In this document: piece by piece, positions 47,412 through 56,026 of the stretch
Numbering within the stretch: the stretch's first letter is position 1
Layout: every line of letters starts with the position of its first letter
Source: Sphaerimonospora sp050942215
GTDB taxonomy: Bacteria > Actinomycetota > Actinomycetes > Streptosporangiales > Streptosporangiaceae
NCBI RefSeq assembly: GCF_050942215.1
Contig: NZ_CP192056.1
Location: 3,720,001 to 3,784,000, forward strand
Direction of reading: 5' to 3'
DNA: 64,000 nt
Made by a program: the position numbers and the translations under genes
The notes under the pieces: model-generated
Databases searched by the model: none
What the model saw: only the letters and a program-made list of their open reading frames with translations
Told to the model about the DNA's origin: nothing

Positions 47412-48544
47412 CAGGCCTCCAGGGGGTGAGCGCGAACGTGCGGCACGCGGGCCAGGTGCCGCGCGAGCCTGGGCAGGGCGAGCGAGAGCACGTCGATCGC
47501 GCGGTACAGGTCGCTGAGCGGGATGTGCTCGTCGCTGGTGTGGTCGAGGTGGGCGTCTCCCGGTCCGTAGGCGGCCATCGGAACCCCCCACGGGTCGAGG
47601 GTGTTCATGTCGGAGGTGCCGGCCTTGAACTTGAGCGCCGGACGGGCCCCCTGGGCGGCGATCGCGGCGCGCAGGTGACTCACCACCGGATCGGCGCGCG
47701 GCCGGGTCACCCCGGGGACCCGCTCGTCCACCCAGATCCGGCTGTGCGGACGGCCGCGGGCGAAACGCTCCAGCGCGGCGAAGTCGAACCCGGGCGGCAC
47801 CCGGCAGGTCAGGAACGCCTCGGCCCTGGCCAGGTCGCCGTCCAGCCGGGTGAGCGTGCCGGTGGCGACGCCGAACGCGACCGGGTCCTGCTCCCGCGAC
47901 AGCCCGCGCAGGTAGCCCTGCACGTCCTGGGCGAAGCGGACGGCCCGCTCCACGGCGGTCGGCTCCGGGCTGCTGGTGTGCAACGGCGGCTGCCGCATCT
48001 CGTAGCCGATGCCGATGCGGCCCTTGTAGCCGAGGCAGACACCGTCCCAGCCGCTCGGCTCGCCGATCACCACCGCCGCCGGGCGCGGTACCGTGGCCAT
48101 CACGTACCGGGCCCCGCGCGAGCCGGCCACCTCCTCGCCGACCGCGCCGACCACATGCAGCCGCACCTGGCCGGTACGCGCGGCGGCGCAGATCATCGCC
48201 ACCATGGCGCCCTTGGCGTCCACGGAGCCGCGGCCGTACAGGAGGTCGCCGACCTGGCACACCGGCACCCTGCCCGGGACGGTGTCGATGTGCCCGAGCA
48301 GCAACACCGTGGGACCGGCTGCCGGGCCGATCACGCCGTGCACGTTGCCGGCCTCGTCGATGTGCGAGGCGAAGCCGAGCGCGGTCATCTGTTCCGCCAG
48401 GAAGCCGGCGACCGGCAGTTCCCCGCCGGAGACCGAGGGGATGCCGATCGCGGCACGCAGCAGCCAGGCCGGGTAGTCGCCCCGCAGGTCGCGCGGGCCG
48501 ACCCGGCCGGCGGCCCGGACGAGGGAGGTCCGCCGGTCACCCAT
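47411..48544 (-). CDS. lysK: LysK-like M20 deacylase (release from carrier protein)
   Basis: A 377-residue M20 metallopeptidase with LLLGHIDTVPG (His and Asp ligands), GRGSVDAKGAM (bridging Asp), and GEEVAGSRGARYV (general base Glu). In lysine and arginine synthesis through amino-group carriers, LysK cleaves the finished amino acid from the carrier's C-terminal Glu. Here it should release the diamino acid. It overlaps the kinase gene by 8 bases and is followed by the SDR. No LysJ-type aminotransferase is in this operon; a DegT-type enzyme encoded divergently probably replaces it. Confidence 0.88.
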   Translation of the reverse strand: MGDRRTSLVRAAGRVGPRDLRGDYPAWLLRAAIGIPSVSGGELPVAGFLAEQMTALGFASHIDEAGNVHGVIGPAAGPTVLLLGHIDTVPGRVPVCQVGDLLYGRGSVDAKGAMVAMICAAARTGQVRLHVVGAVGEEVAGSRGARYVMATVPRPAAVVIGEPSGWDGVCLGYKGRIGIGYEMRQPPLHTSSPEPTAVERAVRFAQDVQGYLRGLSREQDPVAFGVATGTLTRLDGDLARAEAFLTCRVPPGFDFAALERFARGRPHSRIWVDERVPGVTRPRADPVVSHLRAAIAAQGARPALKFKAGTSDMNTLDPWGVPMAAYGPGDAHLDHTSDEHIPLSDLYRAIDVLSLALPRLARHLARVPHVRAHPLEA

Positions 48545-49400
48545 GCCGCCCTCCCTCGCGCACCCAGGTGCCGTCCCCGTCGAGCGCCCGCCGGATCGGC
48601 CGCCGGCGGTGGGCGGCCGCGATGGTCACCAGGGCGACGGTCCCGCCGGCCCGCAGCCCCGCCCGCACCTTGTGCCGCATCCGGCCCCGTACGACGTCCC
48701 CGGTCAGGTGGTGCGGGCCCACCTCGGGGATCCGGCTGGACGGGTCTTCGGGGTCGGCCAGGACCCCGGCCACGTCGGTGAGCAGCACCAGGGCGGACGC
48801 CTCCAGCGCCGCGGCCAGGCGCGCGGCCACCTCGTCGGCGTCGACGTTGAGCAGCTCGCCCGCCACGTCGACGGCCGGCGGGGACACCACGGGGACGTCC
48901 CCGCGTTCCAGCGCAGCGCGCACCAGGGTGGGATCGACGTGCTCGATCCGGCCGGACCTGTCGTCGCGGATCAGCATGGTCCGCCCGTCCCGCACCGACC
49001 GGATGGCCGGTTTGCGTGACGCGGTCACCAGCGCGCCGTCGGCGCCGCTCAGGCCCACCGCCCGCGCGCCGCGCGCCGTCAGCCCGCTGACGAGTCGCGG
49101 CTTGACCTGCCCGAGCAGGGCCATGGTGAGCACCTCGATCATGGCAGGGCAGGTGCGCCTGCTGTGCGTGCCGTCCGGGGACTCGATCACCTCGCGCCGT
49201 ACGCCGAGCCGGTCGGCCAGCCGGTCGGCGGCGGCGCCGCCGCCGTGCACCAGCACCGTCGGCAGGCCGGCCGCGGCCCGTTCCGCCACCTCGTCGAGCA
49301 CCGGCCCCGGGTCGGCGCCGCCGCCGATCTTGACGACGATCACACCGCCGGAGGCGGCGGCCGGCGCGGCCCCCGCCGGGGCCCGAGCCGGGTCGCTCAC
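48537..49400 (-). CDS. lysZ: LysZ/ArgB-like carrier-bound glutamate kinase
   Basis: A 287-residue amino-acid kinase with VVKIGGGADPGPVL, VLVHGGGAAADRLADRLG and the substrate-loop VDADEVAARLAAAL (NVDADEVA). The family phosphorylates the side-chain carboxyl of N-acyl- or carrier-bound glutamate or aminoadipate. With LysY it would give the semialdehyde on the carrier. GTG 49400 lies 48 bases after the LysY stop. The N-terminal 20 residues are Ala/Pro rich and probably disordered. Confidence 0.9.
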   Translation of the reverse strand: MSDPARAPAGAAPAAASGGVIVVKIGGGADPGPVLDEVAERAAAGLPTVLVHGGGAAADRLADRLGVRREVIESPDGTHSRRTCPAMIEVLTMALLGQVKPRLVSGLTARGARAVGLSGADGALVTASRKPAIRSVRDGRTMLIRDDRSGRIEHVDPTLVRAALERGDVPVVSPPAVDVAGELLNVDADEVAARLAAALEASALVLLTDVAGVLADPEDPSSRIPEVGPHHLTGDVVRGRMRHKVRAGLRAGGTVALVTIAAAHRRRPIRRALDGDGTWVREGGRHG

Positions 49401-49448
49401 GTCTCCGCCCCGTTCATGTCTCTGGCCGTCACGTCCCGCTCTCTCCGA

Positions 49449-50429
49449 TCAGGCAGGGTGCAGGCCGGGGAACCCCAGGCCCGCGTCCTCCGGTAACCCC
49501 ATGGCCACGTTCAGGCTCTGCACTCCACCGCCGGCCGCCCCCTTCACCAGGTTGTCCAGCGCGGCCACCAGCACGATCCGCCCGCCGTCCTCGTCCACAG
49601 CGCATCCGATGTCCACGAAGTTGCTGCCCGACAGGAACTGCGGATCCGGCATCCGGTGCACCCCGCGGCCGCGCGCCACCACCCGGACGAACGGGAGGTC
49701 GCGGTACGCGCGCCGCAGCACCCGCAGCACCTCCTGGCGGGTGACCGGCCGCGTGGGCGTGACGTGGCAGATCACCTGCACACCGCGCACCGCGGGGACG
49801 GCCGTCACGGTCATCCGCGCCCGCACCCCCGCCAGCGCGGCGATCTCCGCCTCGTGCCGGTGACCGGCGGGCCGATAGACCCGGAAGGCGTGGCCGCGCT
49901 CGGCGTGATGCGAGGCCGGCACCGGCTCGGCTCCGGAGCCCGAGGAGCCCGCACGGGCGTCCACCACCACGTCGCCGGCCACCAGCCCGGCCCGCCGCAC
50001 GGGAGCCAGGGCCAGTACGGCGGCGGTCGCCGTACAGCCGGGAACACTGATCCGGGTGGCGTTCACGAGCTCACCGGCGAACAACTCGGGCAGGCCGGTC
50101 CGGTACGGGCAGCCGGACGCCGAGAGGGCGCCGCCCCGGAAGTCGGGGCTCAGGTCCACGATCGTCCCGGCCCGCTCGGCGACCCCGGCCTCCACCTGCG
50201 CGGCGGCGCCCGCCGGCAGCGCCAGGAAGGCGGTGTCCACCCGGTCCAGCTCCTGCGGGGCGTGGAAGGTCAGCCCGAGGTGATGCAGGTTGGGGTGCAC
50301 CTCCGCCACCGGCCGGCCCGCGTGCCGGCGCGAGACGGCCTGGACCAGCTCCAGTTCCGGATGGGCGTGCACCAGCCGCAGCAGTTCGCCGCCGGTGTAG
50401 CCGGCCGCGCCGAGGACGCTCACCTTCAC
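49449..50429 (-). CDS. lysY: LysY/ArgC-like carrier-bound acyl-phosphate reductase
   Basis: A 326-residue reductase of the ArgC/LysY family. It has the NADP loop VLGAAGYTGGELLRL, the catalytic Cys132 in SVPGCTATAAV, and the His region GHRHEAEI. It reduces the acyl phosphate made by LysZ to an aldehyde while the substrate is held by the amino-group carrier. GTG 50429 comes 72 bases after the LysW stop, so LysW, Y, Z and K form one operon. Confidence 0.92.
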   Translation of the reverse strand: MKVSVLGAAGYTGGELLRLVHAHPELELVQAVSRRHAGRPVAEVHPNLHHLGLTFHAPQELDRVDTAFLALPAGAAAQVEAGVAERAGTIVDLSPDFRGGALSASGCPYRTGLPELFAGELVNATRISVPGCTATAAVLALAPVRRAGLVAGDVVVDARAGSSGSGAEPVPASHHAERGHAFRVYRPAGHRHEAEIAALAGVRARMTVTAVPAVRGVQVICHVTPTRPVTRQEVLRVLRRAYRDLPFVRVVARGRGVHRMPDPQFLSGSNFVDIGCAVDEDGGRIVLVAALDNLVKGAAGGGVQSLNVAMGLPEDAGLGFPGLHPA

Positions 50430-50501
50430 CGGGCAGGTCCTCCGTGGTCCGCCATCGGGCCGGCGGCCGATGGTCCGGGACGGCGTGGCCTCGTCCCGTC
50501 G

Positions 50502-50681
50502 CTACTCACCCCAGTCCTCTTCGACCTCGGGGGCCAGCGCCAGCACCACGGGATCGACGGCCACCACCTCGAGTTCGGTCGAGCACTGCCGGCAGATCAC
50601 GATCTCGGCGACCATCAGGTCATCGGATCCGGCCACTGTGCCCTGGCACTCTGGACACTGCGCACTCAGTGCAGTAGTCAT
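50502..50681 (-). CDS. lysW: LysW-type amino-group carrier protein (AmCP)
   Basis: A 59-residue protein. It has two CxxC pairs (CPECQGTV and ICRQCSTE) forming a zinc ribbon, an acidic body, and the C-terminal EDWGE signature whose final Glu carries the substrate through its side-chain carboxyl. This is diagnostic for LysW-like carriers that protect the alpha-amino group of the growing amino acid. ATG 50681 has GGGAGG upstream; the 103-residue longer frame has no support. It heads the operon through LysY, LysZ, LysK, SDR, MbtH and PKS. Confidence 0.93.
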   Translation of the reverse strand: MTTALSAQCPECQGTVAGSDDLMVAEIVICRQCSTELEVVAVDPVVLALAPEVEEDWGE

Positions 50682-51053
50682 GGCTTGCCTCCCGCAGATT
50701 GCGTGACTACTGTCTATATTCACAACACTGCAAAAACTAACACATGCTTCAACGACAACACACCCCTGAGAAATCCGCACTCTGAGAGATCGGGCTTGAT
50801 CGCCCGCGGACACAGCCGAGGCGATCGCAACCTGCCGGGGTCTGCCTCAGTCGCGGTTCTGGCTGCTTCACATGCTTTTATGGCGCGATCAGGTGGGAGG
50901 CTCAGCCGGTGATGAGCGTGTTACGGAGTCCCACGGCGGGGGTGGTCCCCGCCGTCGGCGTCGCCCCGCCGGCCCGCCGGCGCCGGGATGACGACTATGC
51001 AGAGTCTACATCGCGGCACATCGCGTCTCGGGAACGACAGTGTGGAGACTTCG
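50682..51053. promoter_or_regulatory. Divergent promoter region of the AmCP genes
   Basis: A 372-bp region between LysW (minus) and the aminotransferase (plus), AT-rich from about 50700 to 50770. TATAGA on the minus strand (near 50718) is a candidate -10 box for the LysW operon. It has no credible gene. The aminotransferase frame remains open from 50988 but its start is placed at 51054. Confidence 0.45.
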
Positions 51054-52391
51054 GTGGGTGAGCCCGCACGTGCCGCGCTCCGTACGCCCGGCGCCGGCCT
51101 CGCCCTGCTGGGCGGGCCCAGGGCCGTGCCGAGGGACGCCCCGGGCGGCCGCTGGCCGATCGTCACCCCGGAAGACGAGCAGGCCGTGCTCCGGGTGCTG
51201 CGCAGCGGACGGCTGAACGCGGCCACAGCGGGAGAGACGGAGGTCGCCGAGCTGGAGGAGGCGTGGGCCCTGGCGACCGGAACCCGGCACTGCGTCGCCG
51301 TGGCCTCCGGCACCGCCGCCCTCCACCTGGCCCTGCGCGGCTGCGGGATCGGTCCGGGCGACGAGGTGATCGTACCGGCGCTGACCATGAACGCGACGGC
51401 CCACGCCGTGCACGCGGCCGGCGGCACCGCCGTGTTCGCCGACGTGGAACCGGACACCTACACCATGGACGCGCTGAGCGCCGCCGCCGCCGCCGGATCG
51501 CGCACGGCCGCGCTGCTGCCGGTGCACCTGCACGGCCTGCCGGCCGACATGCCGGCGCTGGGCGAGCTGGCCGGCCGGCTGGGCGTACCGGTCGTCGAGG
51601 ACGCGGCCCAGGCGCACGGGGCGCGGCTCGGCTGCCGCCGGGTGGGCGGGCTCGGCACGGCCGGCTGCTTCAGCCTGCATCCCCACAAGAACCTGCCGAC
51701 CTGCGGCGAGGGCGGGCTCATCACCACCGACGACGACGACCTGCGCGAGCAGCTGGTCCGGCTGCGCAACTTCGGCGAGCCGGAGCCGTCCGGCACGCGC
51801 AGCTACATCGCCCACCGGACCGCGTTCAACGCCCGGATGGCACCGGTGGCCGCCGCGTTCGCCCGATCCCAGCTGGCGCGCTTCGACGAGAACGCCCGCC
51901 TGCGTGAGCCGGGGATCCGCGACCTTCTCGATCGGCTGGCCCGGCTGCCCGGGCTGCGGGTGCCGCGTGTCCCGGCCGGGCGGACCCACTCCTGGCACAT
52001 CCTGCGTCTCATGCCCGAGCCGGAGGAGCTCGGCCTCGGCCCGGAGCATCGGGCCGGCCTGCGTGCCGCCCTGCACCGGGTGCTGCGGGCCGAGGGCGTG
52101 CCGGTCTCCCAGTACCAGGTCGCCCCGCTGCCCGCGCATCCCGCGTTCCGGCGGGCCGGGCCGTCCGGGCCGGTCCCGCTGGAGGAGGTGGCCGAGCGCT
52201 TCCCGGTGACGGTCGCCGTCGTCGAGGGGTCGCTGTGCCTGCAACGGCGGCATCTGGACCCGGCCGCGGGGCCGCTGCTGCGGCGGTACGCCGACGGTTT
52301 CGAGAAGGCATGGCGGCACCTGGACCTGATCCGCCGGATGGCCGTCTCCCGCCCGGCCCCCGGCTGGCGCGAGACGCTGAGCCGCGGCTGA
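51054..52391 (+). CDS. DegT/DnrJ/EryC1-type PLP aminotransferase
   Basis: A 445-residue PLP enzyme with VASGTAALHLALRGCGIGPGD, VEDAAQAHGA (PLP-binding Asp) and the Schiff-base Lys in FSLHPHKNLPTCGEGG. The family aminates keto sugars; in the vazabitide pathway a PLP aminotransferase puts the amine on the ketol made by the transketolase. It is divergent from LysW and followed 51 bases on by the split transketolase. GTG 51054 has GGAG six bases upstream; the ATG at 50988 would add 22 residues of unlikely composition but cannot be excluded. Confidence 0.9.
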   Translation: MGEPARAALRTPGAGLALLGGPRAVPRDAPGGRWPIVTPEDEQAVLRVLRSGRLNAATAGETEVAELEEAWALATGTRHCVAVASGTAALHLALRGCGIGPGDEVIVPALTMNATAHAVHAAGGTAVFADVEPDTYTMDALSAAAAAGSRTAALLPVHLHGLPADMPALGELAGRLGVPVVEDAAQAHGARLGCRRVGGLGTAGCFSLHPHKNLPTCGEGGLITTDDDDLREQLVRLRNFGEPEPSGTRSYIAHRTAFNARMAPVAAAFARSQLARFDENARLREPGIRDLLDRLARLPGLRVPRVPAGRTHSWHILRLMPEPEELGLGPEHRAGLRAALHRVLRAEGVPVSQYQVAPLPAHPAFRRAGPSGPVPLEEVAERFPVTVAVVEGSLCLQRRHLDPAAGPLLRRYADGFEKAWRHLDLIRRMAVSRPAPGWRETLSRG

Positions 52392-52442
52392 CCCGCCCGC
52401 CCGGTCCGCGACCCGGATCGACCCCACCGGAAGGAGCCCGAC

Positions 52443-53324
52443 ATGGCGGTGGCGACCACCGGCCCGTCGCACCCCCCGCCCCAGCCGCACACGCCCGCCG
52501 GCACGGACTCCCCGGCCCGGAAGGACCCTGCCCCCGCGCCGTCCGCCGCCTCGATGGCTCAGCGCATCCGCCAGGATGTGATCCGGATGGCCGGCGGTCC
52601 CGAGGGCGCGCACGTCGGCGGCAGCCTGTCCTGCGCCGACCTGGTGGCAGTCCTGTACGCCGAACTGCTGCGCCCCGGCGACTCCTTCGTGCTCAGCAAG
52701 GGGCACGCGGCGCCCGCGCTGTACAGCGCGCTGGCCCAGCTCGGCCTGATCCCGGCCGACGAGCTGGACGGCTACGCCCGGCCCGGCAGCCGGCTGTTCG
52801 GGCATCCGCCGTACGACCTGCCGGGGGTCGACTTCGCCACCGGCTCGCTCGGCCACGGCCTCGGCCTGTCGGTGGGGCTCGCGCTGGCCGAGCGGCTGAG
52901 CGGCGGCGACCGGCACGTTTACACCCTGCTGGGCGACGGCGAGCTGCAGGAGGGCAGCGTCTGGGAGGCCGCCCTGCTGGCGGGGCACCGCGGGCTGCCC
53001 GGGCTCGTCGCGGCGGTGGACCGCAACGGGCTGCAGATCACGGGCGCCACCGAGGACTGCGTCGCGCTCGAACCGCTCGACGCCAAGTTCGCCGCCTTCG
53101 GCTGGCAGGTGCGCGGCGTCGACGGGCACGACCTGGCCGCGCTGCGCGAGGCCCTGCGGCCGTCACCGTCCGGTCCGGTCGCGGTGATCGCCCGGACGGT
53201 GAAGGGCCGGGGGGTGCCGTTCCTGGAGCGACGGGTGGCCGGGCACTACGCCAAGCTCAAGCCGGCTCTGGTCCGCCGGGCCCTGGCGGCGCTCGGCCGG
53301 CCCGCGACGGACGGCGCGTCGTGA
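52443..53324 (+). CDS. Transketolase N-terminal (TPP-binding) subunit
   Basis: A 293-residue protein equal to the first half of transketolase: HVGGSLSCADLVAVLYAELL, SKGHAAPALYSAL, and the TPP-Mg motif GDGELQEGSVWEAALLAG. A separate gene for the C-terminal half follows with a GTGA overlap, so the enzyme is a two-subunit transketolase as in several natural-product pathways. It should transfer a two-carbon ketol unit onto the semialdehyde held by the carrier protein. AAGGAG precedes ATG 52443. The first 35 residues are Pro/Ala rich. Confidence 0.92.
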   Translation: MAVATTGPSHPPPQPHTPAGTDSPARKDPAPAPSAASMAQRIRQDVIRMAGGPEGAHVGGSLSCADLVAVLYAELLRPGDSFVLSKGHAAPALYSALAQLGLIPADELDGYARPGSRLFGHPPYDLPGVDFATGSLGHGLGLSVGLALAERLSGGDRHVYTLLGDGELQEGSVWEAALLAGHRGLPGLVAAVDRNGLQITGATEDCVALEPLDAKFAAFGWQVRGVDGHDLAALREALRPSPSGPVAVIARTVKGRGVPFLERRVAGHYAKLKPALVRRALAALGRPATDGAS

Positions 53325-54322
53325 GCCGCGCACCGGCCGCCGCTGATCCGCCCGGAGCGGCCGCGGGACAGGACGCGCAGGCGGCACTCGGGCCCGACCC
53401 GCGCGCCGCCTACCGCGAGGCCCTGCTGGAACTGGCCGCCGCCGACCCCCGGGTGATCTGCCTGGACTCCGACACCGGCGGCCTGGAGAACACCTTCGGC
53501 GAGCGGTTCCCCGAGCGTTACGTCAACGTCGGGATCGCCGAGGCCAACCTGATGACGGTGGCGGCCGGGCTGGCCCGGCGCGGCTTCATCCCGTACGTGC
53601 ACACGATGGCCGCCTTCGCCACCATGCGCGCCGGCGAGTTCCTGAAACTGGACGTGGTCGGCAACCGGCTGCCGGTTCGGGTGGTCGCCACGCACGGCGG
53701 CGTTTCCGCCGCGCACTTCGGCACCAGCCACTTCGCCCTGGAGGACCTGGCGGTGGCCCGTGTGCTGGCCGACCTGGCCGTCGTCGTCCCGGGAGACGCG
53801 CGCCAGATCGGCGCCGCCGTCGGCCAGGTGCACGAACTGCCCGGTCCCGCCTACCTGCGGCTGGGCCGCTCGGCCACGCCGGCGCCGCCCGGCCCGGTGC
53901 CCGGCCTGCTGCTGGGCCGGGTCCGGGTGCTGCGCGAAGGAGCGGACGTGACGCTGGTCGCCGCCGGCCCGCTGCCGCTGCTGTTCGCGCTCGAGGCGGC
54001 CGATGTCCTGGCCGGCGACGGGATCGGCGCGCAGGTCCTGGATCTGCACACGCTGCACCCCGTGGACCGGGACGGGCTCCTGGCCGGATGCCGCGGCCGC
54101 GCGGGAGTCGTGACCGTCGAGGAGCACCGTCCCCAGGGCGGCCTGGGCGACGCGGTCGCCGAGGTGGTCTCGGCCGAGCTGGCCGTGCCACTGCTCCGGG
54201 TGGCCGTACGGGGCCGCCCGGGCACCCGCGTGGCCGACCAGCGGACCGCGCTCGAGGCACACGGCGTGAGCACCGGCGCTGTGGTGGACGCCGCACGAGG
54301 GCTTCTCGCGCGGGCCCCCTGA
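53321..54322 (+). CDS. Transketolase C-terminal subunit
   Basis: A 333-residue protein with the pyrimidine-binding half and C-terminal domain of transketolase: ICLDSDTGGLENTFGERFPERYVNVGIAEANLM (the conserved Glu), TMAAFATMRAGEF, THGGVSAAHFGTSH and VVTVEEHRPQGGLGDAVAEV. It starts with GTG 53321 overlapping the N-subunit stop by 4 bases, so equal expression is ensured. The split form is typical of biosynthetic transketolases and DXS-like enzymes. It acts with the aminotransferase and AmCP set. Confidence 0.92.
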   Translation: MSRAPAAADPPGAAAGQDAQAALGPDPRAAYREALLELAAADPRVICLDSDTGGLENTFGERFPERYVNVGIAEANLMTVAAGLARRGFIPYVHTMAAFATMRAGEFLKLDVVGNRLPVRVVATHGGVSAAHFGTSHFALEDLAVARVLADLAVVVPGDARQIGAAVGQVHELPGPAYLRLGRSATPAPPGPVPGLLLGRVRVLREGADVTLVAAGPLPLLFALEAADVLAGDGIGAQVLDLHTLHPVDRDGLLAGCRGRAGVVTVEEHRPQGGLGDAVAEVVSAELAVPLLRVAVRGRPGTRVADQRTALEAHGVSTGAVVDAARGLLARAP

Positions 54323-54424
54323 ACCGGCGGCCCACGACAGGACAGGCGGACCACCGGGCCCGCTGAACCCAACGACCGACCGGCGCGCCCCGGTGCCGGG
54401 TGACCCGATGACGAGGTGATGACG

Positions 54425-54697
54425 ATGGCCGACGCGGCCCGGTTCCAGGACGAGGACCGGATCCGTTATGTGCAGAGCGTTTTCCGACGAGTACTCAAGC
54501 TCAAGCAGGAGGCGTCTCCCGACGACGACTTCTTCGCCCTCGGCGGCACCTCGCTGACCGCCATAGAGGTGCTCGACCTGATCGAGGCGGAACAGGGCAC
54601 GCGCCTGCCCGTACGGAACTTCTACCGGTCCACGGTCATCCGCGAACTGGCCGGGGAGCTCGCCCCGGACACCGCCGAGTCCGCCGGAGGTGCCTGA
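54425..54697 (+). CDS. Free-standing carrier protein (PCP/ACP)
   Basis: A 90-residue phosphopantetheine carrier with DDDFFALGGTSLTAIEVLDLIE (Ser43) and the C-terminal FYRSTVIRELAGEL. The start is placed at ATG 54425, with GAGG at usable spacing; ATG 54419 and GTG 54416 are also in frame. It follows the transketolase and precedes the membrane acyltransferase in the same direction. It may hold the released azabicycle precursor or an acyl group for transfer. Its loading enzyme is unknown; the acyl-ligase at 56027 is a candidate. Confidence 0.88.
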   Translation: MADAARFQDEDRIRYVQSVFRRVLKLKQEASPDDDFFALGGTSLTAIEVLDLIEAEQGTRLPVRNFYRSTVIRELAGELAPDTAESAGGA

Positions 54698-54754
54698 GCA
54701 TGCCACCCCTGGCCCGCGTTTCCCGTCACGACATCGGCCGCTGGAGGTAGTCAG

Positions 54755-55942
54755 ATGCAGGAACCCGCACTCGACAGGGCGACGGCGCCGCCGGCACGGG
54801 CGGGCCTCGGCCAGAGGTTGCCCTCCCTGACCGGATTGCGTTTCATCGCGGCGTTCATGGTCGTGCTCTGCCACATCGGGATCAACCTGCTGCCGCGGGT
54901 CGCCCCGGACCAGATCCCCCTGATCGGGCTCTTTCACGGATTCGGTGCCGTCGGGGTGTCGTTCTTCTTCATCCTGAGCGGATTCGTCCTGACATGGGTC
55001 GCCAGGGACACGGACACCAAGATCCGTTTCTGGCGGCGCCGGTTCTTCAAGATCTATCCGAACCATCTGGTGACGTTCGTCGCCGCGTGCCTGCTCGCGG
55101 CGACAGCGGGCCATGCCCTGTCGGCACGCGACACGACCACGACGCTGTTCCTGGTGCACTCGTGGATCCCGGACCAGCAGCTCCAGTACAACCTGTGGTC
55201 GAACACGCCGACCTGGTCGCTGGCCTGCGAGGTGCTGTTCTACCTGTCCTTCCCCCTACTGCTGCCGCTGGTACGGAAGATCCGGGCGGGGCTGCTGTGG
55301 CTGTCGTTCGCCGTGACGTACGCCGCGATCTGGGCCGTTCCCCTCGTGGCGGGCGCGCTGCTGACCACAGGGGAGGTTCAGCCGGGCACCGGCCTGCCCT
55401 GGCTGCCCGTGTGGCTCATGACGTTCTTCCCGCCGGCGCGGATGCTGGAGTTCGTGCTGGGCATGGTGGTCGCACAGATCGTCATCAACGGACGGTGGAT
55501 CCGCCTGCCGCTGCCGGTGGCGATCGTCCTGCCGGTGATCGCGATGCTCGCGCAGGGCGTCGTCCCGCTGCGTTTCGGCTTCGTGGTGGTCACGGCCGTT
55601 CCGCTCGCCCTCCTGATCGGAGCGGCCGCCAACGCCGACGTCATCGGCCGCGGCAGCGTGTTCGGCGGGCGGACGATGGTGTTCCTGGGTGAGATCTCCT
55701 ACGCGCTCTACCTGGTGCACTGGCTGGTCGTGGCCTACGGCTGGATCGGCCGCACCTCCCCGACCTGGGGCGGGGATCCGGCGGCGACCTCGACGTGGCC
55801 GATGGTGCTCGTGCTGGCCGGGCTGACGATCGCCGCCAGCCTGGTGCTGGCCTGGCTGCTGTACACGCTGGTGGAACGGCCCGTCATGCGCCGGTGGAGC
55901 CGTCCCGCCAGGCCCCGTCAGGACGTACCGGTCACGACCTGA
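54755..55942 (+). CDS. Membrane acyltransferase 3 (OafA/YrhL-like)
   Basis: A 395-residue integral membrane protein with about ten hydrophobic helices. The N-terminal GLRFIAAFMVVLCHIGIN contains the His typical of acyltransferase-3 enzymes, followed by FFFILSGFVLTWVARD. These enzymes O- or N-acylate sugars, lipids or secondary metabolites at the membrane. GGAGG precedes ATG 54755. Clustered with a free carrier protein, it may acylate the product (protection or tailoring) or help its secretion. It ends the plus-strand operon at a strong terminator. Confidence 0.87.
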   Translation: MQEPALDRATAPPARAGLGQRLPSLTGLRFIAAFMVVLCHIGINLLPRVAPDQIPLIGLFHGFGAVGVSFFFILSGFVLTWVARDTDTKIRFWRRRFFKIYPNHLVTFVAACLLAATAGHALSARDTTTTLFLVHSWIPDQQLQYNLWSNTPTWSLACEVLFYLSFPLLLPLVRKIRAGLLWLSFAVTYAAIWAVPLVAGALLTTGEVQPGTGLPWLPVWLMTFFPPARMLEFVLGMVVAQIVINGRWIRLPLPVAIVLPVIAMLAQGVVPLRFGFVVVTAVPLALLIGAAANADVIGRGSVFGGRTMVFLGEISYALYLVHWLVVAYGWIGRTSPTWGGDPAATSTWPMVLVLAGLTIAASLVLAWLLYTLVERPVMRRWSRPARPRQDVPVTT

Positions 55943-55956
55943 CCTTCAGGTGAGAG

Positions 55957-56000
55957 GACGTGGTCCTCCCGGCCGCCGATTGGGCCGGGAGGACCACGTC
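55957..56000. terminator. Very strong bidirectional hairpin
   Basis: A perfect 18-bp inverted repeat (55957-55974 with 55983-56000; arm GACGTGGTCCTCCCGGCC) with an 8-base loop lies between the convergent acyltransferase and acyl-ligase-KR-ACP genes. It is a clear factor-independent terminator for both directions. Confidence 0.85.
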
Positions 56001-56026
56001 GTGTCCGGGGCGGCGCCCGGCCGCGT

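Noticed and set aside
50502..50813. 103-residue version of the carrier protein
   Set aside because: The extra N-terminus has no ribosome binding site, while ATG 50681 has GGGAGG and yields a protein of normal LysW length.
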